A stretch of 62,884 nt of DNA from Sulfitobacter litoralis (GCF_900103185.1 NZ_FNJD01000021.1:1-62884), one strand, 5' to 3'. Positions 7,145 through 16,582 are shown, counted from the stretch's first letter. Notes: generated by a model not told the origin, from the sequence alone. Numbers and translations: made by a program.

Positions 7145-8212
7145 ATGAGGCCTGGAACCCCCGCATTGTATGATGAATCCGACGCGCTCGGCATTTATGC
7201 TGAGGAGGTCGAACAGGCGTCTGAGGACGACCTGTGGTTTCTGCCCGGTCCGATGGACGACGAGCCGGACTATTTGCCGCCGGGACCACGGGCCGAACCG
7301 CGTGAAACCGAGGTCCTCGACGAATGGCGGAAGGCAGAGGGCGGGCAGGCCGCGCGTCTTGCCCGTGTGGCCGGTCGCGTCGGCGCGCTGGACGACCGGT
7401 TGAAGCGCGGACCGGAAGGATGGCGGCATCGGCTTGCGCTGATGGAGGCCGCAGATTTGAGCTGGCACACCGGTGACCGCATCAGCCAAGACCGGCTGGC
7501 GCTCTGGATCTCGCTGCGCCTGTCCGGTGTCCAGGACGACACGGCGGCGCTGGCGCGAGTCGGATGGGCGATTCGGCGACTGACGGGTGGACCGGGACCG
7601 GAGCAGGACCTTTCCGCCTTCCTCGACCGTCGCGACCCCGAGAACATCAGTGATGAGACCGAGCCGTTCGTGGATCGCGCGAGCGGTTGGCTGGATCTGA
7701 TGGGGCAGGCCACGGACCTGCACCCGATCACTCGCGCTTGCGCGGGCTTTCACCTCTGGCGCCTCGCGGGGCTCGGGCAGCACGACGACCGTATGGAAGC
7801 GGCTGTCGCAGCTGCGCGGATCGCGGCCAGCGATGGAAGAGGCGCAGTCTTCACGCCTCTGGCCATGGGCGGGGCAGGGGGACTACGAGCCGGTGGTTCA
7901 CCGTTCGAACGTCTGGAACGCTGGCTATACGGGATGGAAGCCGCGTGCCTGACCGCGGTGCGGCACCTTGACGATATCGAGGCATGGTCGGCGCGGGCGG
8001 AAGCCGAAATGACATTGCTCTCGGGCAGGACGCCGCCGGCCTTGCGCGCAGTGCTGACCGAATGGCCGCTCGTCTCTGCGCCAATGGCCCAGGCCCTGAC
8101 GAGTGCCAGTCGCGCCGCTGTTCAGCGCAACCTTGCATGGATGCAAGAGCGGGGTCTGATCCGCGAGGTGACAGGACAGGGGCGGTTCAGGATGTGGAAG
8201 GCGACAAACTGA
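7145..8212 (+). CDS. DUF1612/HTH-type (RHE_PE00001-like) protein
   Basis: The 355-residue protein resembles a family of plasmid-borne alphaproteobacterial proteins with a DUF1612 core and a C-terminal helix-turn-helix. The C-terminus (WPLVSAPMAQALTSASRAAVQRNLAWMQERGLIREVTGQGRFRMWKA) looks like a winged helix. The N-terminal half contains helical repeats (RLARVAGRVGALDDRLKR, WISLRLSGVQDD). The function is unknown, perhaps transcriptional regulation or Fic-like partner control. It is divergent from the serine recombinase gene. Family naming is from memory of motif patterns. Confidence 0.5.
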   Translation: MRPGTPALYDESDALGIYAEEVEQASEDDLWFLPGPMDDEPDYLPPGPRAEPRETEVLDEWRKAEGGQAARLARVAGRVGALDDRLKRGPEGWRHRLALMEAADLSWHTGDRISQDRLALWISLRLSGVQDDTAALARVGWAIRRLTGGPGPEQDLSAFLDRRDPENISDETEPFVDRASGWLDLMGQATDLHPITRACAGFHLWRLAGLGQHDDRMEAAVAAARIAASDGRGAVFTPLAMGGAGGLRAGGSPFERLERWLYGMEAACLTAVRHLDDIEAWSARAEAEMTLLSGRTPPALRAVLTEWPLVSAPMAQALTSASRAAVQRNLAWMQERGLIREVTGQGRFRMWKATN

Positions 8213-8324
8213 AGGTTAGCGTGGGTCTCACCCGCTCACTCGACAGCAGCGATAACCGCGAGCACGCGGCAGGGCGCGCAGAAACTCACCAACACTTAAT
8301 GCATTTGTTGCACTTATTTCATAT

Positions 8325-8363
8325 ATGGTGGTAGAGAACAGAAACCGGAGAGGAGACCACCAT
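8325..8363. promoter_or_regulatory. Inverted repeat around the ribosome site of the PIN module
   Basis: ATGGTGG at 8325-8331 is repeated inverted as CCACCAT at 8357-8363, which includes the ATG of the antitoxin gene. The arms flank the GGAGAGGAG ribosome site. It could be an autoregulatory operator or an RNA hairpin limiting translation. Confidence 0.35.
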
Positions 8364-8826
8364 GAACATGCTGGCACACCGACATCTTCCGCCCACGCCG
8401 CAGGACGCAGCGATTGCGCGCGTCTCTGGCCAGGCATTGTCACGCTTCGCCCAGGCGCGCGCGCCGTTGAAACTTCGTGTGACGGACTCCGAGCAGATGG
8501 AGCCGATCGAGCTTCCTGCGGGCGCCGTATCGCTGCTCATGGAGATCCTCGAGGCGATGGCAGCGGGGCGGGGGGTCACCATCATCCCCGAGAACGCCGA
8601 ACTCTCGACCGTACAGGCCGCTGAGGTTCTGAACGTCTCGCGTCCGTTCCTGATCAAGCTGCTCGAGGATGGTGCCATACCGCATCGGAAGGTCGGCAAG
8701 CATCGCCGCGTCCGCATGGAAGACGTGATGTCCTACAAGGCCGCGATCGATACCGAGCGTGAAGCTGCGCTCGATCAACTGGCCGCCGACGCTCAAGAGC
8801 AGGACATGGGCTACCGCTCGAAATGA
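8362..8826 (+). CDS. Excisionase-type HTH antitoxin of a PIN toxin
   Basis: The 154-residue protein contains an excisionase-like helix-turn-helix (LSTVQAAEVLNVSRPFLIKLLEDGAIPHRKVGKHRRVRMEDVMSYK, residues about 83-130) that should bind its own promoter. It is preceded by a clear ribosome site and overlaps the PIN-domain gene by four bases (ATGA). In such pairs the first gene neutralises the RNase. The N-terminal 70 residues are not recognised. Confidence 0.75.
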   Translation: MNMLAHRHLPPTPQDAAIARVSGQALSRFAQARAPLKLRVTDSEQMEPIELPAGAVSLLMEILEAMAAGRGVTIIPENAELSTVQAAEVLNVSRPFLIKLLEDGAIPHRKVGKHRRVRMEDVMSYKAAIDTEREAALDQLAADAQEQDMGYRSK

Positions 8827-9392
8827 GCCAGTACACGGTCCTGTTCGATGCGAACGTCCTTTATCCCGCGCCGATGCGCGATGCACTGATGCAGTTGGCG
8901 GTCACAGACCTTTTCAAGGCCAAGTGGACGGCCGATATCCATCGGGAGTGGATTGATGCGCTTCTGCGCAATGAACCTCATCGGGAGCGCGCCGCGCTGG
9001 AACGAACTCGCGACTTGATGGACAGGGCCACACGCGACTGTCTGGTCACCGGCTACGAGGCATTGGTGCCGGCCCTAACACTGCCGGACCCTGACGATCG
9101 GCACGTTCTGGCGGCGGCAATCGTTGGGCGCTGTGACGCGATCGTCACGCAGAACCTGAAGGACTTCCCACCAGCGGCACTTGCGCCCTTTGGCATCGAG
9201 ACCCAACACCCTGACGACTTTTTCCGGAACCAACTGTCTCTCGCGCCCGGTCTGGTCTGTTCCGCGCTGCGGAAAGTTCGCGCGCGCCTCAAGAATCCGC
9301 TCAAAAGCGTCGACGAGTATCTCGCGATCCTGACACAGCAGGGGTTGGTCGCCACGGTTGCCGACCTGGAGCAATTCGCCGACCTGCTTTGA
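8823..9392 (+). CDS. PIN-domain toxin (VapC-like ribonuclease)
   Basis: The 189-residue protein has the PIN nuclease pattern: VLFDANVLYPAPMRDALMQLA with the first acidic residue, then ALTLPDPDDRHVLAAAIVGRCDAIVTQNLKDFP with the later acidic cluster that holds the metal ions. Enzymes of this kind cleave RNA. It is translationally coupled to the HTH antitoxin upstream. The 58 bases after it are empty before the convergent gene ends. Confidence 0.8.
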   Translation: MSQYTVLFDANVLYPAPMRDALMQLAVTDLFKAKWTADIHREWIDALLRNEPHRERAALERTRDLMDRATRDCLVTGYEALVPALTLPDPDDRHVLAAAIVGRCDAIVTQNLKDFPPAALAPFGIETQHPDDFFRNQLSLAPGLVCSALRKVRARLKNPLKSVDEYLAILTQQGLVATVADLEQFADLL

Positions 9393-9450
9393 TCCCAGAA
9401 CTGCCCTGACTGAATACGTTCTGGCCAGAGTTGTGGCACCCGATCCATCA

Positions 9451-10293
9451 TCACCGCGAGATTTCGCCCGCCAGGACTGCACGCCCGTGGACTGCAAGCG
9501 TAGCAGTGAACCTCGGGCAACCGAACTGCCGGATCACGGCGACAATGCGCGCATCGTACGCCGCTTGCCCTATGACGCGACACAGGTCTGACGCGTGAAA
9601 CTGGCGGTTCGAGCTTGGCGCAGCCTTGATCTGTTCGTGCAGCTCGCGCTCTCGTGGCTCTTGAACCGGCTGTGGTGCGGGGAGAGCCGGTGGGCGCGTC
9701 GCTTCTCCAAGCGAGGTGCGCCACCGGCGCATGAAGCCGAGCAGGAAACCGGCCGGAACCTTGCTGTTCCCACGGGCCCGGTTGAAGGCAAGGAAGCGTT
9801 CCCAGATCACTTGCGTATCGACGTTCCAGCAGGGTAGGGCGCTCTTCGCGGCCTTGATCAGCTCGGCCCAGCATGTTCGGAACACGTTCGAGCAACCGTC
9901 AATGTTGATCTGTCCTGTGAATATAGTTTTGTTAGATTCTTCTCTAGATAGTGATGTGTCGTCTCCGTCTGACACGAGATCGTGGGTCTGTTCGCCGTCG
10001 TCAAAGGCCGCGAAGCGGAAGAGCCAGGGGGCGAACTTGCCGTTCGACTTCTCGCGCTCAAGCTTCAGTTCAGAAGTTTCAAGCTCACTCAGCAGAACGC
10101 TCAGGTACTGGCGCGAGACGCCCATCTTCGCTGCCAGAGAGGACAGGGTGAAGGCAGCCGTGCCGCGGGGCAGGCCGTTATACCCGTCCTTCCACGCAAT
10201 TCCGTCGAGGATGAGCGTGGCCAGTTTGTGCGCCGAAACAGAGAGGTCTGTCTGCGTGATCCGCCTTAGGATCAGGCCAGTCGTTGGTTCCAT
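9451..10293 (-). CDS. Plasmid winged-helix protein of unknown function
   Basis: The 280-residue protein begins at the ATG at 10293, eight bases after an AGGAG ribosome site. Residues about 10-80 (LRRITQTDLSVSAHKLATLILDGIAW... FTLSSLAAKMGVSRQYLSVLLSELETSELKLE) form a convincing winged helix of the kind seen in small plasmid replication or regulatory proteins. The rest is not recognised; a proline-rich linker (PPALPAPQPVQEPRE) precedes a short C-terminal domain. It could be a remnant accessory replication protein or a regulator. A weak open frame continues upstream to 10359 without support. Confidence 0.5.
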   Translation of the reverse strand: MEPTTGLILRRITQTDLSVSAHKLATLILDGIAWKDGYNGLPRGTAAFTLSSLAAKMGVSRQYLSVLLSELETSELKLEREKSNGKFAPWLFRFAAFDDGEQTHDLVSDGDDTSLSREESNKTIFTGQINIDGCSNVFRTCWAELIKAAKSALPCWNVDTQVIWERFLAFNRARGNSKVPAGFLLGFMRRWRTSLGEATRPPALPAPQPVQEPRERELHEQIKAAPSSNRQFHASDLCRVIGQAAYDARIVAVIRQFGCPRFTATLAVHGRAVLAGEISR

Positions 10294-10477
10294 GGTCGTA
10301 TCTCCTGAGAGAGACGATGCCATGTCGAGAGCAAACAACATTCTTGCCAGCAAAAACACTTTGCTGGTTGCAGGGGTTCGGACACTGCGCTAGAAGAACC
10401 GTGTTCAGGGGTTTTTTTCTAGCGCGGCGTCAGGCTTCTCGGTCTGGCGTCGTTTCCCTTTTTTTGGGTGATGCACT

Positions 10478-11532
10478 GGGCGTTGTTGCAGAACTCAGTC
10501 GGTGAAGGATTCACATCGGGAATCCATGCGGTTAGACGATCTGCATGAGCAAGCCCAAGCCCGCCCGCTACCGCACGACGAACTGGTCCAGCTACAACGA
10601 TGCGCTCAGGAAGCGCGGATCGCTGCTGATCTGGCTGGACAAGGAGATGACCTGGCACGCGCCGCATGAGGGACGCCCAGGGCGCCCGCCGGTCTTTTCG
10701 AATGCCGCGATCCAGTTTTGCCTGTCGCTCAAGGTTCTGTTCAAGCTACCGCTCAGGCAGACAGCCGGAATGGTCGCGAGCCTCCTGCGCCTGGCAGGGC
10801 TAGACTGGCCCGTTCCGGACTACTCGACGCTGTGCCGCAGACAGAAGACCCTCAAGGTGCAGATCCCCTATCGCCGTGCCGAAGGGCCGCTGAATCTTCT
10901 GGTGGACAGCACCGGCATCAAGTTTCTTGGCGACGGCGAATGGCAGGCCCGCAAGCATGGCGTTCAGGGCCGCCGCCAATGGCGCAAGGTGCATCTGGCG
11001 ATGGATATCGCCACCTCGGATATCCGGGCCGTCGAGTTCACCCCTAGCCGGGAAGGCGACAGCCCAGTCCTGCCGGACCTGTTGGGCCAGATCCCCGAGG
11101 ACGAGGACATCGGCACCGTGACCGCGGATGGTGCCTACGATACCCGCCGCTGCCACGGCGCCGTCATCGCACGCGGTGGCACGGCAATCATACCGACCCG
11201 AAGGAACGGTCGAGCTTGGAAAGAGGACTGCCCGGCTGCCAAGGCGCGCAACGAAACCCTGCGCGCCACGCGTCACTACGGTCGGGCATTCTGGAAGCGG
11301 TGGACCGGATACCACGCCCGTAGCCGAGTGGAGGCCAAGATGCGATGCCTGAAGGCCTTCGGTGAGCGCATCGCCGCGCGGGATCCAGATCGCCAAACCG
11401 CCGAAATCCACATCCGGGTCGCCCTTGTCAATCGCTTCAACGCGCTCGGCACCGCCCACGTCGTCCGCGTGGCATGAAACTGAATGGGAAAGGGGCACTC
11501 ACAACTCAGGCCGACTTTCTGCAACAACGCCC
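10478..11532 (+). mobile_element. IS5-family insertion sequence
   Basis: Perfect 16-base ends GGGCGTTGTTGCAGAA open at 10478 and close inverted at 11532. One transposase gene lies between. The element has replaced almost all of the tniA gene of tni element A, whose last codons follow directly after 11532. Confidence 0.85.
10545..11477 (+). CDS. IS5-family transposase
   Basis: The 310-residue transposase matches the IS903-like branch of the IS5 family: RTTNWSSYNDALRKRGSLLIWLD at the start, LLVDSTGIKF holding the first catalytic aspartate, TVTADGAYDTRRCH the second, and the YHARSRVEAKM segment with the last glutamate. It should be complete and active in cut-and-paste transposition. A related but frameshifted copy lies at 16639-17570. 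Confidence 0.9.
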   Translation: MSKPKPARYRTTNWSSYNDALRKRGSLLIWLDKEMTWHAPHEGRPGRPPVFSNAAIQFCLSLKVLFKLPLRQTAGMVASLLRLAGLDWPVPDYSTLCRRQKTLKVQIPYRRAEGPLNLLVDSTGIKFLGDGEWQARKHGVQGRRQWRKVHLAMDIATSDIRAVEFTPSREGDSPVLPDLLGQIPEDEDIGTVTADGAYDTRRCHGAVIARGGTAIIPTRRNGRAWKEDCPAAKARNETLRATRHYGRAFWKRWTGYHARSRVEAKMRCLKAFGERIAARDPDRQTAEIHIRVALVNRFNALGTAHVVRVA

Positions 11533-11566
11533 ATCGCGCCCCATGTTCAAGGTGGAGCGCTGGTGA
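11533..11566 (+). pseudogene. tniA tail of tni element A
   Basis: Directly after the IS5 end the frame reads SRPMFKVERW and a TGA stop, matching SRPLFKVERW at the end of the intact tniA (19827). All upstream tniA sequence is missing, so the IS insertion was followed by a deletion. Confidence 0.8.
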
Positions 11567-11567
11567 A

Positions 11568-12446
11568 TTGAGGGCAGAAACTGAAGACGACGGCCGCATC
11601 GCCCTCATTCAATCGGACATCTGGATCGGCTTTCCCCGAGCGGAGCAAGTGCTGGACCGGCTGCATGGTCTGATTGAGATGTCGCGGCAGACCCGCATGC
11701 CTGGCCTTCTGGTGCATGGGGCGTCCGGCATCGGCAAAACAATGATCGCCCGCAACCTGTCGCGACGCTATGCGCCGGAGTATGATCCGGAGTCGGGCGT
11801 CACCCACACCCCGTTACTTCTGTTGCAGGCGCCACCCGCTCCTGATGAGCGGCGGTTCTATATGCACATCCTCGCAGCCGTCGGAGCCCCGTCGTCGACG
11901 CTGAGCCTGAAGGCGCAGAGTGTTGCCTCGCTGGAAGTTCGGGTCGTGGGCCTTTTGCGCGACCTCGGGCTGCGGATGATCATGATCGACGAAGTCCACA
12001 ACCTTCTTGCGGGCACGCATAGGGAACAGCGCCGGTTCCTCAATGTCTTGAGGTATCTCAGCAACGAGCTGGAGGCATCTTTGGTCTGCTACGGTGTCAG
12101 CGAAGCCGTCGATGCCATTCGCGGCGATGTCCAACTGGCCCGTCGGCTTGATGAACACCACCTGCCGAATTGGCGCGATGATGCCGAGTTTTCGGATATG
12201 ATCCAGACATTGATCGCGGCCATGCCGCTGGAGAAGAAATCCAATCTGCAAGTGCGGTCGCTCAAGCAGATCCTCGCATTAACTGGCGGGGTGACGTCCC
12301 GCATCTTTGCCTTGGTCAAGGATCTGTCCATCGACGCGATCATCAGCGGTGACGAGTGCGTCACTGATGATGCCATCGCAAAATGGACACCGGTCTGGTC
12401 GCGCCATGCAAACGCTCAGCGACGGCTCGAGAAATCTGGGGCGTGA
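11568..12446 (+). CDS. tniB: TniB/TnsC-like AAA ATPase of tni element A
   Basis: The 292-residue ATPase has Walker A GASGIGKTM and Walker B LRMIMIDEVHNLLAG, with sensor sequences near LVCYGVSEAVDAIR. In Tn5053/Tn402-type elements TniB links the target-selecting TniQ to the TniA transposase. I place the start at a TTG one base after the tniA stop; the intact copy C has the same arrangement. Its reading frame is whole although its tniA partner is gone. It differs from copy C by scattered substitutions. Confidence 0.85.
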   Translation: MRAETEDDGRIALIQSDIWIGFPRAEQVLDRLHGLIEMSRQTRMPGLLVHGASGIGKTMIARNLSRRYAPEYDPESGVTHTPLLLLQAPPAPDERRFYMHILAAVGAPSSTLSLKAQSVASLEVRVVGLLRDLGLRMIMIDEVHNLLAGTHREQRRFLNVLRYLSNELEASLVCYGVSEAVDAIRGDVQLARRLDEHHLPNWRDDAEFSDMIQTLIAAMPLEKKSNLQVRSLKQILALTGGVTSRIFALVKDLSIDAIISGDECVTDDAIAKWTPVWSRHANAQRRLEKSGA

Positions 12447-13234
12447 CGTGTATCCCGCTGCCGATATCGGTGACGCCAGTGCCGGACGAGTTGCTTTCTG
12501 GTTGGTTATCGCGACTGGCCGCTTCCAATCATTGCGAGGTAGCAGACCTGCTCGCCCATATCGGGATCGACGCAAAATATGCTGCAGCCCTTGATTTTGA
12601 TCTCGACATGCTGGCCGCGGATAGGATTTCCGTTGCGGCGCGCTTCGATCCAGCGTTCGTGTCGTCGATGACTTTCGCGGCGATGCCGGAAGCAGAGATG
12701 CGGTTGACCGCACAGGTGCCGTTCCAGGCTTGCACAAGCTGCGCTGATGGCGGCCTTGAGCTCAGGCACTGGCGTAGGGCCTGGGCGTTCGACTGCCAGA
12801 TTTGTGGTGCCCGGCTTCTTCCAAAGGCCGACAGGCAAAATGGCGCAGCGGTCTCCGAAAAGCTGGTTGATCGTGCCCGCCGGGGGGCACGGATCCTGGA
12901 GCGTGTCGCGGTGTCGGGCAGCGCGCGTCAACTACGCCGAGCCATGCGGGCGGTCACCTTCGCGATGGGACTCAAAGCTTTATGTGGAGACCCTTTCTTC
13001 GCGCTTCAAAGCCCCCGCCCGAACATAAGGCTCTTCTGCCTTGCCGCCATTGCCTCCGCCCAATCACGTCCACTGGTAAAGGCTGCGTTGTGCAGCATGG
13101 ACATCGACGTCTACGCACGAGTTGCCCTGCTTCGCGCCTACGATAAGGAGCCCCGACTGCTTGCAACCGTCGACCAGATTGCTCAGCGGATGCGACTACG
13201 CGTCGGCGGTTCAGCCACCTCATCTCAAATTTAA
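12443..13234 (+). CDS. tniQ: TniQ family protein of tni element A
   Basis: The 263-residue protein begins at a GTG overlapping the tniB stop. The LPDELLSGWLSRLAA motif at the N-terminus is the TniQ signature, and FQACTSCADGG... AFDCQICGARLLP supplies four cysteines for a zinc ribbon. TniQ proteins choose the target site for the transposase. This copy is clearly diverged from the near-identical tniQ copies of elements B and C. Confidence 0.85.
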   Translation: MTCIPLPISVTPVPDELLSGWLSRLAASNHCEVADLLAHIGIDAKYAAALDFDLDMLAADRISVAARFDPAFVSSMTFAAMPEAEMRLTAQVPFQACTSCADGGLELRHWRRAWAFDCQICGARLLPKADRQNGAAVSEKLVDRARRGARILERVAVSGSARQLRRAMRAVTFAMGLKALCGDPFFALQSPRPNIRLFCLAAIASAQSRPLVKAALCSMDIDVYARVALLRAYDKEPRLLATVDQIAQRMRLRVGGSATSSQI

Positions 13235-13288
13235 GGGCAAGAAAGGCCGGAAAACGCGCCGTGTCTCGGATTTAAGGGCAAGGCGACA
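13226..13288. repeat. Right end of tni element A
   Basis: Two copies of ATTTAAGGGCAA (about 13228 and 13269) end in GGCGACA at 13288. This matches the right ends of elements B and C, which also carry two TTAAGGGCAA sites and finish CGCGACA. Confidence 0.75.
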
Positions 13289-13318
13289 CCCACTTCCGAG
13301 AGAACCAGGAACGCCATT

Positions 13319-13356
13319 CGAACCCCCATCGGCGGCTCGAGAAGTCCGGGGTGTGA
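13319..13356 (+). pseudogene. tniB tail of tni element B
   Basis: The sequence is the same as the last codons of tniB in element C (ending HRRLEKSGV and TGA). Upstream tniB and all tniA are missing. About 30 unrelated bases separate it from the right end of element A. Confidence 0.7.
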
Positions 13357-14144
13357 AGCCGCACCCGCTGCCCAAGACTGTCGCGCCGCTGCCAGACGAG
13401 TTGTTGTCAGGTTGGTTGTCTCGGCTAGCGGCGGCCAACTACTGTGATGATGCGGAACTACTGGCTCATCTCAGAATCGATACCGCGCATGGCACCGCCT
13501 TGAACTTCAACGTCGACGCGGCTGCGGCGGCGAAGATTGCCAACGCCGCACGGATTGACCCAGATGTTGTGCGATCTTTGACCTTCCCAGCAATGACGAC
13601 ACGAGAAGCCTCGCTGACGGCCCAGATACCATTCCAGCATTGCCTGCAATGTTCCAGAGAGGGCCTTTCGCTCAAGCATTGGAGGCGAGCCTGGGCATTC
13701 GACTGCCAGGTTTGTGGGACGAGACTTGTGCCGACGCTCGGCAAGGCCAGTGGCGAACAGATGCCCGAAAAGCTGATAAATCGTGCGCGCAACGGCGCCG
13801 CGCGGCTTGAATACGCCGCGCGATTACGCAGCTCCAAGCAATTTCGGCGCGCAATGCGCGCGGTCACCTTTGCCATATCATTAAAGGCCTTCCGCGGAGA
13901 TCCGTTATACGCTCTTCAGGGCCACAGGCTGGAAGTAAGGCTGTTTGGCCTTGCTGCAATTGATGCAGCCCAATCCCGTCCACTGGTCAAAGCGGCCATC
14001 TCAAGCTCCGGCATCGACGACTATGCAAGGGTTGCTCTATTGCGCGCCTTCGATAAGGAGCCACGTCTGCTTGCCGCGGTCGATTACATCGCCCGGCAGC
14101 GCGCGAAAAGCATAGGCGCGATGGCAGTGGAATCTCATAATTAA
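13353..14144 (+). CDS. tniQ: TniQ family protein of tni element B
   Basis: The 263-residue protein starts at GTG inside the tniB stop region. It carries LPDELLSGWLSRLAAANY and the cysteine pairs FQHCLQCS and FDCQVCG. It differs from the element C copy in only about a dozen residues, so B and C diverged recently or arose by duplication. Without tniA and tniB it can work only in trans. Confidence 0.85.
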   Translation: MKPHPLPKTVAPLPDELLSGWLSRLAAANYCDDAELLAHLRIDTAHGTALNFNVDAAAAAKIANAARIDPDVVRSLTFPAMTTREASLTAQIPFQHCLQCSREGLSLKHWRRAWAFDCQVCGTRLVPTLGKASGEQMPEKLINRARNGAARLEYAARLRSSKQFRRAMRAVTFAISLKAFRGDPLYALQGHRLEVRLFGLAAIDAAQSRPLVKAAISSSGIDDYARVALLRAFDKEPRLLAAVDYIARQRAKSIGAMAVESHN

Positions 14145-14198
14145 GGGCAAAAAATATCCCCGAACGCGTCGTGTCTCAGATTTAAGGGCAACGCGACA
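14140..14198. repeat. Right end of tni element B
   Basis: TTAAGGGCAAAAAATATC and ATTTAAGGGCAACGCGACA form two transposase-binding repeats, ending at 14198. The stretch is practically identical to the right end of element C at 21494-21552. The following sequence is inside an IS110-family gene. Confidence 0.8.
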
Positions 14199-14703
14199 GT
14201 TGCCTGACCATGCTGCGGCTGCCATCCATGCGTTGATCTGCCAAGCGGAGGCGATTGCCGATCAGGCTGAGGCCCTGGAGAAACGGATCCTCGAGTGGCA
14301 CCGGACGCACGAGACGAGCCGGCGACTGGCGACCATTCCCGGTATCGGACCGATCACCGCCAGCGCAATTGCTGCAAATGTTCCGGATCCGAGCCTGTTC
14401 CGCTCGGCACGACAGTTCGCGGCCTGGCTAGGCCTGACGCCACGGGCGAACTCAAGCAGTGGCAAGGATCGACAGACCGGGATCAGCAAGCAGGGTGATG
14501 GATATATCCGGCGACTGCTCGTTTCCGGCGCGACTGCGGTGCTTCGCTTTGCAAGGCAGGGCGATGCCGGCAAGGCTTGGATGCTTGGGCTTAAAGCACG
14601 CAAGCGACCGAAAGTCGTTGCGGTCGCGCTCGCCAACAAGACTGCCCGGATCGCTTGGGCGCTCCTGCGCCGCAACGAGATCTACGCGGCCCCTGTCTCC
14701 TGA
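14199..14703 (+). pseudogene. IS110-family transposase, C-terminal fragment
   Basis: The frame encodes the Transposase_20 half of an IS110-family recombinase: RLATIPGIGPITASAIAANVPDPSLFRSARQFAAWLGLTP, then GKDRQTGISKQGDGYIRRLLVSGA and VVAVALANKTARIAWALL. The N-terminal RuvC-like catalytic half is absent because the right end of tni element B abuts it. The following stretch 14704-15049 shows no gene; it is probably the 3' flank of the IS110. Confidence 0.85.
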
Positions 14704-15049
14704 GCGCGGAACCGCTGACGGAATGCGTGAAGCTGAGAAGAGATGACAAACCGGTCGAACCGGGGATCGGGACACCCCAGGGGGTCAAGGCGCAGAAAGC
14801 GCGCAATTTTGATTGGGACCCGATCCGCGGACTTCATCTGGGCCAGCGGCTAGACCGCACCACAAAGGCCGTAGACATGACTGCTTTCGGCATAGGCGCG
14901 TCAATTCCCAGCTTGCGCAGCAGGGGTCGTCCAGACATGGGAACACTTGCCCTCGCCAGAGATGCCCACTGCGCGTTGGCGACGGTCCACCAATGACTTG
15001 CGCCACCGGACCTGTGGGGGAACCGGCGCAGCGCCAGTTCCCCATCGGC

Positions 15050-16489
15050 TCATTCTGCCGGAACCCAGGGCCGGTTATAGGCTGCCACGCGCCAATCACC
15101 GTGTTCGATGAACCGGGGGGCGCTCCCGGTTTCCAGCGCCTCGGCTGCGGCGTTCAGCGCCTCGGGCGATGTCTCGGGCCAGGCGCCCGTTTCGATCCGT
15201 TCGACCAGGGTCTCGACGATGGCCGTGCTTTCGGCAGCCGTGAACTCGCAATGGCCCGTGCCCTGGACCAGCGACTGCCGATACAGATCGCCGGTACCCT
15301 GCTCCTGCACCAGCGCGCCGTAGCCTTCCATCAGCGTGTAGGGAATGGCCCAGTCGCCCAGCATGTGGATGCGGATCGCCGGAACCTGCAGATCGCCGGT
15401 CGTCGTGCGCCCGTCTGCGGCCCAGAAATCGCGCGCATAATCCGAGGCCGCGATGCGGGGGGCGGCGTCGATCCTGGCAATGTCGGCCTGAAGGTCCAAA
15501 CCGGCCTGTTCGTAGAGCGCCTCAACCGTCCGCGCCATCGCGGGTGCGGCATTCTGGTAGAAGGCGGCATAGTCGACCCCCTCGTTCCCGGAAAGTTGCT
15601 GCCCCGATGCGGCGTTTTCGAACAGAAGCCGCGAGGACCCGCCAACATTACCGCCGATGCGCAGCGCCGAGGCCACGATCATGTCGGCCATGGCGCCGGC
15701 ATCCGCGGTGTCGGGTAGTTCGGTCCCCTCGACCATCCACGGCGACCACTGTCCGATGGCGAAGGCAAGCGCCAGCCGCGCGCGGCCCTCCGGGCTTTCG
15801 CCCGCCGTTTCGATGGCGGCCATCCAGGACGCACGGATCGCGTCAAGGCTGCGCTCGCCACCCGCTCCGGCATTGGGCAGGCCGACGATGGCGAGATCGC
15901 TGGCCGGACCGTGCCCAGCGGCCTCATAGCTTTCGCCCAGCAGGGTCTGCATGGCGAACCAGCCATCCAGGAAACTGCTCATGATCCAGACCGGCGTATG
16001 GGCGGCAAGCACGGCGGCACCGTCGATCCTGTCCGGGTAATCCTCGGCCGAAGCGAGGCTGTCGAGCCCTCCGCCAGAACAGCCGTATTGCAGCACCATG
16101 TCAGGAGCGCGCTCCAGGTCCGTGAAAATGTCCTGAACAGCTTGTAGATTCAGGATTTCACGCTGCGGATCGTATTGCCACAGGCGCAGCGGGTGCCGGG
16201 CGAGCCCGGCGAAGGCATAGCCACGACCGAGCAGGTCGTCATACCGCTGGACCGCTGACGCGACCGAAACGTTGCTGGCGAAATCCAGATCCCTGAGTAG
16301 TCGACCATTCCAGTTCTCGGGCACGCGGATCAGCCATGCCGTCCCGTCCGGCAGGGTTCCCGCATGTTCGTTGAAGGCGGGCTGCTCCTGCGCCGACGCG
16401 AGCGGGGCGAAGCCCGCGGTCAGAGCGAGGCAAAGCACCACCATTCCGGTCCGCGAACGCGGGCCGGCCAAATTGGCTGTCCGTGACAT
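15050..16489 (-). CDS. Secreted alpha/beta-hydrolase
   Basis: The 479-residue protein has a clear signal peptide (SRTGMVVLCLALTAGFAPLASAQ) and a GXSXG nucleophile elbow in LQYGCSGGGLDSLASAEDYPDRIDGA, with GTGHCEFTAAES near the C-terminus likely holding the catalytic histidine. It probably hydrolyses an ester or amide outside the cytoplasm; the substrate cannot be told. A GGAGG ribosome site precedes the ATG. It is an isolated single gene surrounded by IS and tni debris, so it may be transposon cargo. Confidence 0.75.
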   Translation of the reverse strand: MSRTANLAGPRSRTGMVVLCLALTAGFAPLASAQEQPAFNEHAGTLPDGTAWLIRVPENWNGRLLRDLDFASNVSVASAVQRYDDLLGRGYAFAGLARHPLRLWQYDPQREILNLQAVQDIFTDLERAPDMVLQYGCSGGGLDSLASAEDYPDRIDGAAVLAAHTPVWIMSSFLDGWFAMQTLLGESYEAAGHGPASDLAIVGLPNAGAGGERSLDAIRASWMAAIETAGESPEGRARLALAFAIGQWSPWMVEGTELPDTADAGAMADMIVASALRIGGNVGGSSRLLFENAASGQQLSGNEGVDYAAFYQNAAPAMARTVEALYEQAGLDLQADIARIDAAPRIAASDYARDFWAADGRTTTGDLQVPAIRIHMLGDWAIPYTLMEGYGALVQEQGTGDLYRQSLVQGTGHCEFTAAESTAIVETLVERIETGAWPETSPEALNAAAEALETGSAPRFIEHGDWRVAAYNRPWVPAE

Positions 16490-16582
16490 GAATTTCCTCC
16501 AGTTTGATGCAGCGATGAAATCCGGCTCCTCTTCCGGGGAACCATCGCCGGGAAAAACATAGATAGCTAATTATTAGTGTCA

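Noticed and set aside
15108..15984. Plus-strand frames opposite the alpha/beta hydrolase
   Set aside because: Arg/Pro/Ser-rich shadows of a GC-rich gene with signal peptide and catalytic motif on the minus strand.
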